Shown here one piece after another: positions 63,697 through 64,000 of a DNA stretch of 64,000 nt. The DNA lies in NCBI RefSeq assembly GCF_022790535.1, contig NZ_LOHG01000001.1, positions 351,402 to 415,401 on the forward strand. Direction: 5' to 3'. The notes under the pieces were generated by a model. The model had not been told where the DNA came from. It worked only from the letters and a program-made list of their open reading frames with translations, and searched no databases. The position numbers and the translations under genes were made by a program. Numbering within the stretch: position 1 is the stretch's first letter; every line of letters starts with the position of its first letter. This DNA is from Pseudomonas maioricensis (GTDB taxonomy: Bacteria; Pseudomonadota; Gammaproteobacteria; Pseudomonadales; Pseudomonadaceae).

Positions 63697-64000
63697 GTGG
63701 ATCATCTCGTTATCACGGTATTTGCCCCCGACAAGCCGGGCCAGGTTGAAGCTATCGCCAAATGCATCGCTGATCACGGCGGTAACTGGCTGGAAAGTCG
63801 CATGTCCCATCTGGCAGGTCAGTTCGCCGGTATCCTGCGGCTCAGCGTGCCTGCGGACTCTCACGAAGAATTGAAAGGCGCGTTGGTTGAGTTATCCAGT
63901 CGAGGCATACGCGTGCTGTTCGCCGAAACCGCGATCGAAGTTCCTGGCGCGTGGAAACACATTGGTATGGAGCTGGTAGGCAACGACCGGCCTGGCATCG
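63697..64000 (+). CDS. ACT-domain protein, GcvR-like regulator, partial
   Basis: The frame starts at a GTG (63697) preceded by a strong AAGGAG and is open at the window end (101 codons visible). MDHLVITVFAPDKPGQVEAIAKCIADHGGNWLESRMSHLAGQFAGILRLSVP is an ACT domain of the GcvR type, and GMELVGNDRPG near residue 93 begins the second ACT domain. GcvR binds glycine and antagonises GcvA; this protein may sense glycine similarly, which would suit the local glycine metabolism. GTG is the likely start because the family begins with a hydrophobic DHLV-type segment. Confidence 0.85.
   Translation, partial: MDHLVITVFAPDKPGQVEAIAKCIADHGGNWLESRMSHLAGQFAGILRLSVPADSHEELKGALVELSSRGIRVLFAETAIEVPGAWKHIGMELVGNDRPGI

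Overview
The window is chromosomal DNA of a Pseudomonas, most likely of the fluorescens lineage. The evidence is the GC-rich coding sequence, the gene content (hut cluster with HutF/HutG, glycine betaine monooxygenase GbcAB, heterotetrameric sarcosine oxidase, CadR with a His-rich tail, OpgGH) and more than twenty REP-type palindromes of the kind that punctuate fluorescens-group genomes. About 53 protein genes are present. I found no rRNA, tRNA, IS element, prophage or CRISPR array. The first and last genes are cut by the window edges.

Layout. 1-2742: an NRDE-family protein (partial), then lgt and thyA. 2880-5672: a divergent cadR/cadA cadmium-zinc resistance pair with a MerR-type operator. 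5796-22858: a histidine utilisation (hut) cluster: hutG, hutI, an amino-acid permease, a HutH-family protein, the ABC transporter hutVWX, hutU, then an unrelated block (anti-sigma, ECF sigma, DUF3455, nhaA), then hutD, hutC and divergent hutF. 23010-30376: lipocalin, small lipoprotein, DUF924 protein, fbp, glgP, proline iminopeptidase, dtd. 30642-37636: opgGH glucan synthesis, an aspartic-protease-like secreted protein, an acyltransferase, a DUF2780 protein. 37861-56594: one-carbon and betaine catabolism (fdhA, purU, soxGADB, glyA, later ltaE and gbcBA), interrupted by alaC, two tiny unknown genes, a TraX-family gene, a divergent zapA with a coiled-coil partner, and a chemoreceptor. 56595-57646: no gene, but a tandem array of DnaA boxes. 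57647-64000: a DnaQ-like exonuclease, a cNMP/CBS/DUF294 protein, a single-domain response regulator, glcB, and the start of a GcvR-like ACT protein.

How the genes work together. HutU, HutI, HutF and HutG convert urocanate to glutamate plus formate, under HutC and, from the sequence, sigma-54 control at hutU. GbcAB demethylates glycine betaine, SoxBDAG oxidises sarcosine to glycine, and GlyA, PurU and FdhA deal with the released one-carbon units.

Most notable points. (1) The only histidase-family gene in the hut cluster lacks exactly the Ala-Ser-Gly triad that forms the MIO cofactor, and a REP cluster separates it from hutT. (2) A roughly 650-bp four-unit tandem array with four perfect DnaA boxes lies between gbcA and a DnaQ-like exonuclease. 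(3) The hut cluster is split by a sigma/anti-sigma/NhaA block with a REP on each side. (4) A small AT-richer patch carries two unrecognised tiny ORFs.
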